The position numbers and the translations under genes were made by a program. 14,640 nt of DNA from Gammaproteobacteria bacterium. GTDB lineage: Bacteria; Pseudomonadota; Gammaproteobacteria; SZUA-229. Numbering within the stretch: the stretch's first letter is position 1; each line of letters begins with the position of its first letter. This document shows positions 13,753 through 14,640 of this stretch, piece after piece. The notes under the pieces were generated by a model. It was given only the letters and a program-made list of their open reading frames with translations. It ran no database searches and was not told where the DNA came from. The DNA lies in the NCBI GenBank assembly GCA_016191795.1, contig JACPVK010000037.1:1-14640 (forward strand). Direction: 5' to 3'.

Positions 13753-14640
13753 TCAATTCTTCGCGCCCATACTCAAAGCGCGATCCCGGGTTTTTTTGGC
13801 TTCGACTGCGCGCTGGCCGGCATCCCAGTTGGGCATGGTTTCGGGCCAGCCAAAACTATGTTGCTGGATCAGATCGCCTAATGCCCTGATGTGTTCCGGT
13901 TGATCATTGAGACATTCGATATAGCCAAAATCCACGCCGCCGTTTTCGAGAAAAATTTCCCGGTTTTCAATTTTTATTTCTTCCAGCGTTTCCAGGCAAT
14001 CTGCGGAAAAGCCGGGGCAGATAATATCCACGGTTTTTATGCCTTGCTGCGCCAGTTCCATCAGGGTGTGGTCGGTCGCCGGTTTTAACCAGGGTGATTT
14101 ACCAAAGCGTGATTGAAAAACCACCTTCCATTGATTGTCAGCCAGGGATAATTTTTCGGCCACCAGGCGTGCGGTTTTCTGGCAGTAGCAAAAATACGGA
14201 TCGCCTTTATCAACATAGGCCTGTGGTATGCCATGAAATGAAAACAGTAACAACTGTGGTTTGCGGCCCGCTTTTTCCCAATGGCGCTGCACGCTTTTTG
14301 ACAGGGCATTAATGTAACCGGGCTGGTCGTGATAAGTGTTAATAAATCGCATATCCGGCAACCAGCGCCAGTTGCGTAATTCTTCGGTGACGGCATCGAA
14401 CACCGAGGCGGTGGTGGTGGCCGAGTATTGCGGATAGAGCGGTAATACCAGCAGGCGACGTGCGCCGGCCTGACGTAATCCCTGCAAACCTTTTGCAATA
14501 GAGGGCTCGCCGTAACGCATGGCAACATCAACAATGGCACTACCGCGAATCTGTTTTTGTAACTGTTTTTCGATGGCCTGAGCCTGCCGACAGGAGATGG
14601 CGATTAGCGGCGAACCTTCGTCAGTCCAGACGGACTGGTA
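13753..14640 (-). CDS. hemH: ferrochelatase, 5' end outside the window
   Basis: The last step of haem synthesis: insertion of Fe2+ into protoporphyrin IX. The frame is open from the stop at 13753 to the window edge (295 residues visible), so the start lies beyond 14640 and the ATG at 14520 is internal. Residues read at the edge, YQSVWTDEGSPL, are typical of the N-terminal third of bacterial ferrochelatases. Further on are LVLPLYPQYSATTT, the catalytic-His motif LLFSFHGIP, FQSRFGKSPWLKP, and the C-terminal PGFSADCLETLEEI with the conserved acidic helix. Probably about 30-50 N-terminal residues are missing, judged from the family length. The repeat element copy C follows directly after the stop. 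Confidence 0.95.
   Translation of the reverse strand, partial: YQSVWTDEGSPLIAISCRQAQAIEKQLQKQIRGSAIVDVAMRYGEPSIAKGLQGLRQAGARRLLVLPLYPQYSATTTASVFDAVTEELRNWRWLPDMRFINTYHDQPGYINALSKSVQRHWEKAGRKPQLLLFSFHGIPQAYVDKGDPYFCYCQKTARLVAEKLSLADNQWKVVFQSRFGKSPWLKPATDHTLMELAQQGIKTVDIICPGFSADCLETLEEIKIENREIFLENGGVDFGYIECLNDQPEHIRALGDLIQQHSFGWPETMPNWDAGQRAVEAKKTRDRALSMGAKN

Noticed and set aside
14085..14540. Second minus-strand frame overlapping the ferrochelatase gene
   Set aside because: Out of frame with the clear hemH coding sequence, which continues to the window edge with conserved residues.

Overview
This window looks like ordinary chromosomal DNA from a gammaproteobacterium. The evidence is a full-length PriA, an argS-SPOR gene pair of gammaproteobacterial type, a class I fructose-1,6-bisphosphatase, a MoaA ending in Gly-Gly, a ferrochelatase and a fructosamine-kinase-like gene. 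I cannot fix the order or genus. Coding G+C looks close to 50%. Several genes use GTG starts (argS, the histidine kinase, the kinase-like gene).

Layout. Positions 1-285 hold a candidate promoter, a possible 26-codon leader peptide and an intrinsic terminator, directly before an EamA/DMT transporter (286-1200, +); together they look like a ribosome-mediated attenuator. A single-POTRA Omp85-type outer-membrane protein follows (1373-2659, +). It converges on a minus-strand block, read from right to left: priA (10037-7845), argS (7714-5954), a SPOR protein (5946-5329), a soluble histidine kinase (5315-4401), its NarL-type response regulator (4399-3764) and moaA (3660-2680). The argS to regulator genes are packed closely enough to be one operon. 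Positions 10038-10723 carry no gene. They are AT-rich and contain nine DnaA-box-like sequences, five of them perfect TTATNCACA, plus a perfect IHF consensus. This is the most interesting stretch: a candidate replication origin or DnaA-titration locus. To its right are a fructosamine-kinase-like gene (10724-11599, +) and fbp (11891-12901, +) with a strong terminator. On the minus strand lie a DUF523 protein (13621-13106) and hemH, whose 5' end is outside the window (14640-13753).

Three intergenic gaps (7756-7842, 13001-13075, 13624-13746) carry related palindromic elements built from roughly 7-bp units of the AAGTAGC type, arranged head-to-head. The middle copy sits between two perfect 34-bp inverted arms (12965-12998 and 13077-13110). 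One arm supplies the stop codon of the DUF523 gene.

Most genes are housekeeping: replication restart, arginyl-tRNA charging, molybdenum cofactor, haem and gluconeogenesis or Calvin-cycle carbon flow. I found no defence system, prophage, transposase, CRISPR array, tRNA or rRNA. The novelty candidates are regulatory or structural DNA: the DnaA-box region, the attenuator and the repeat family.
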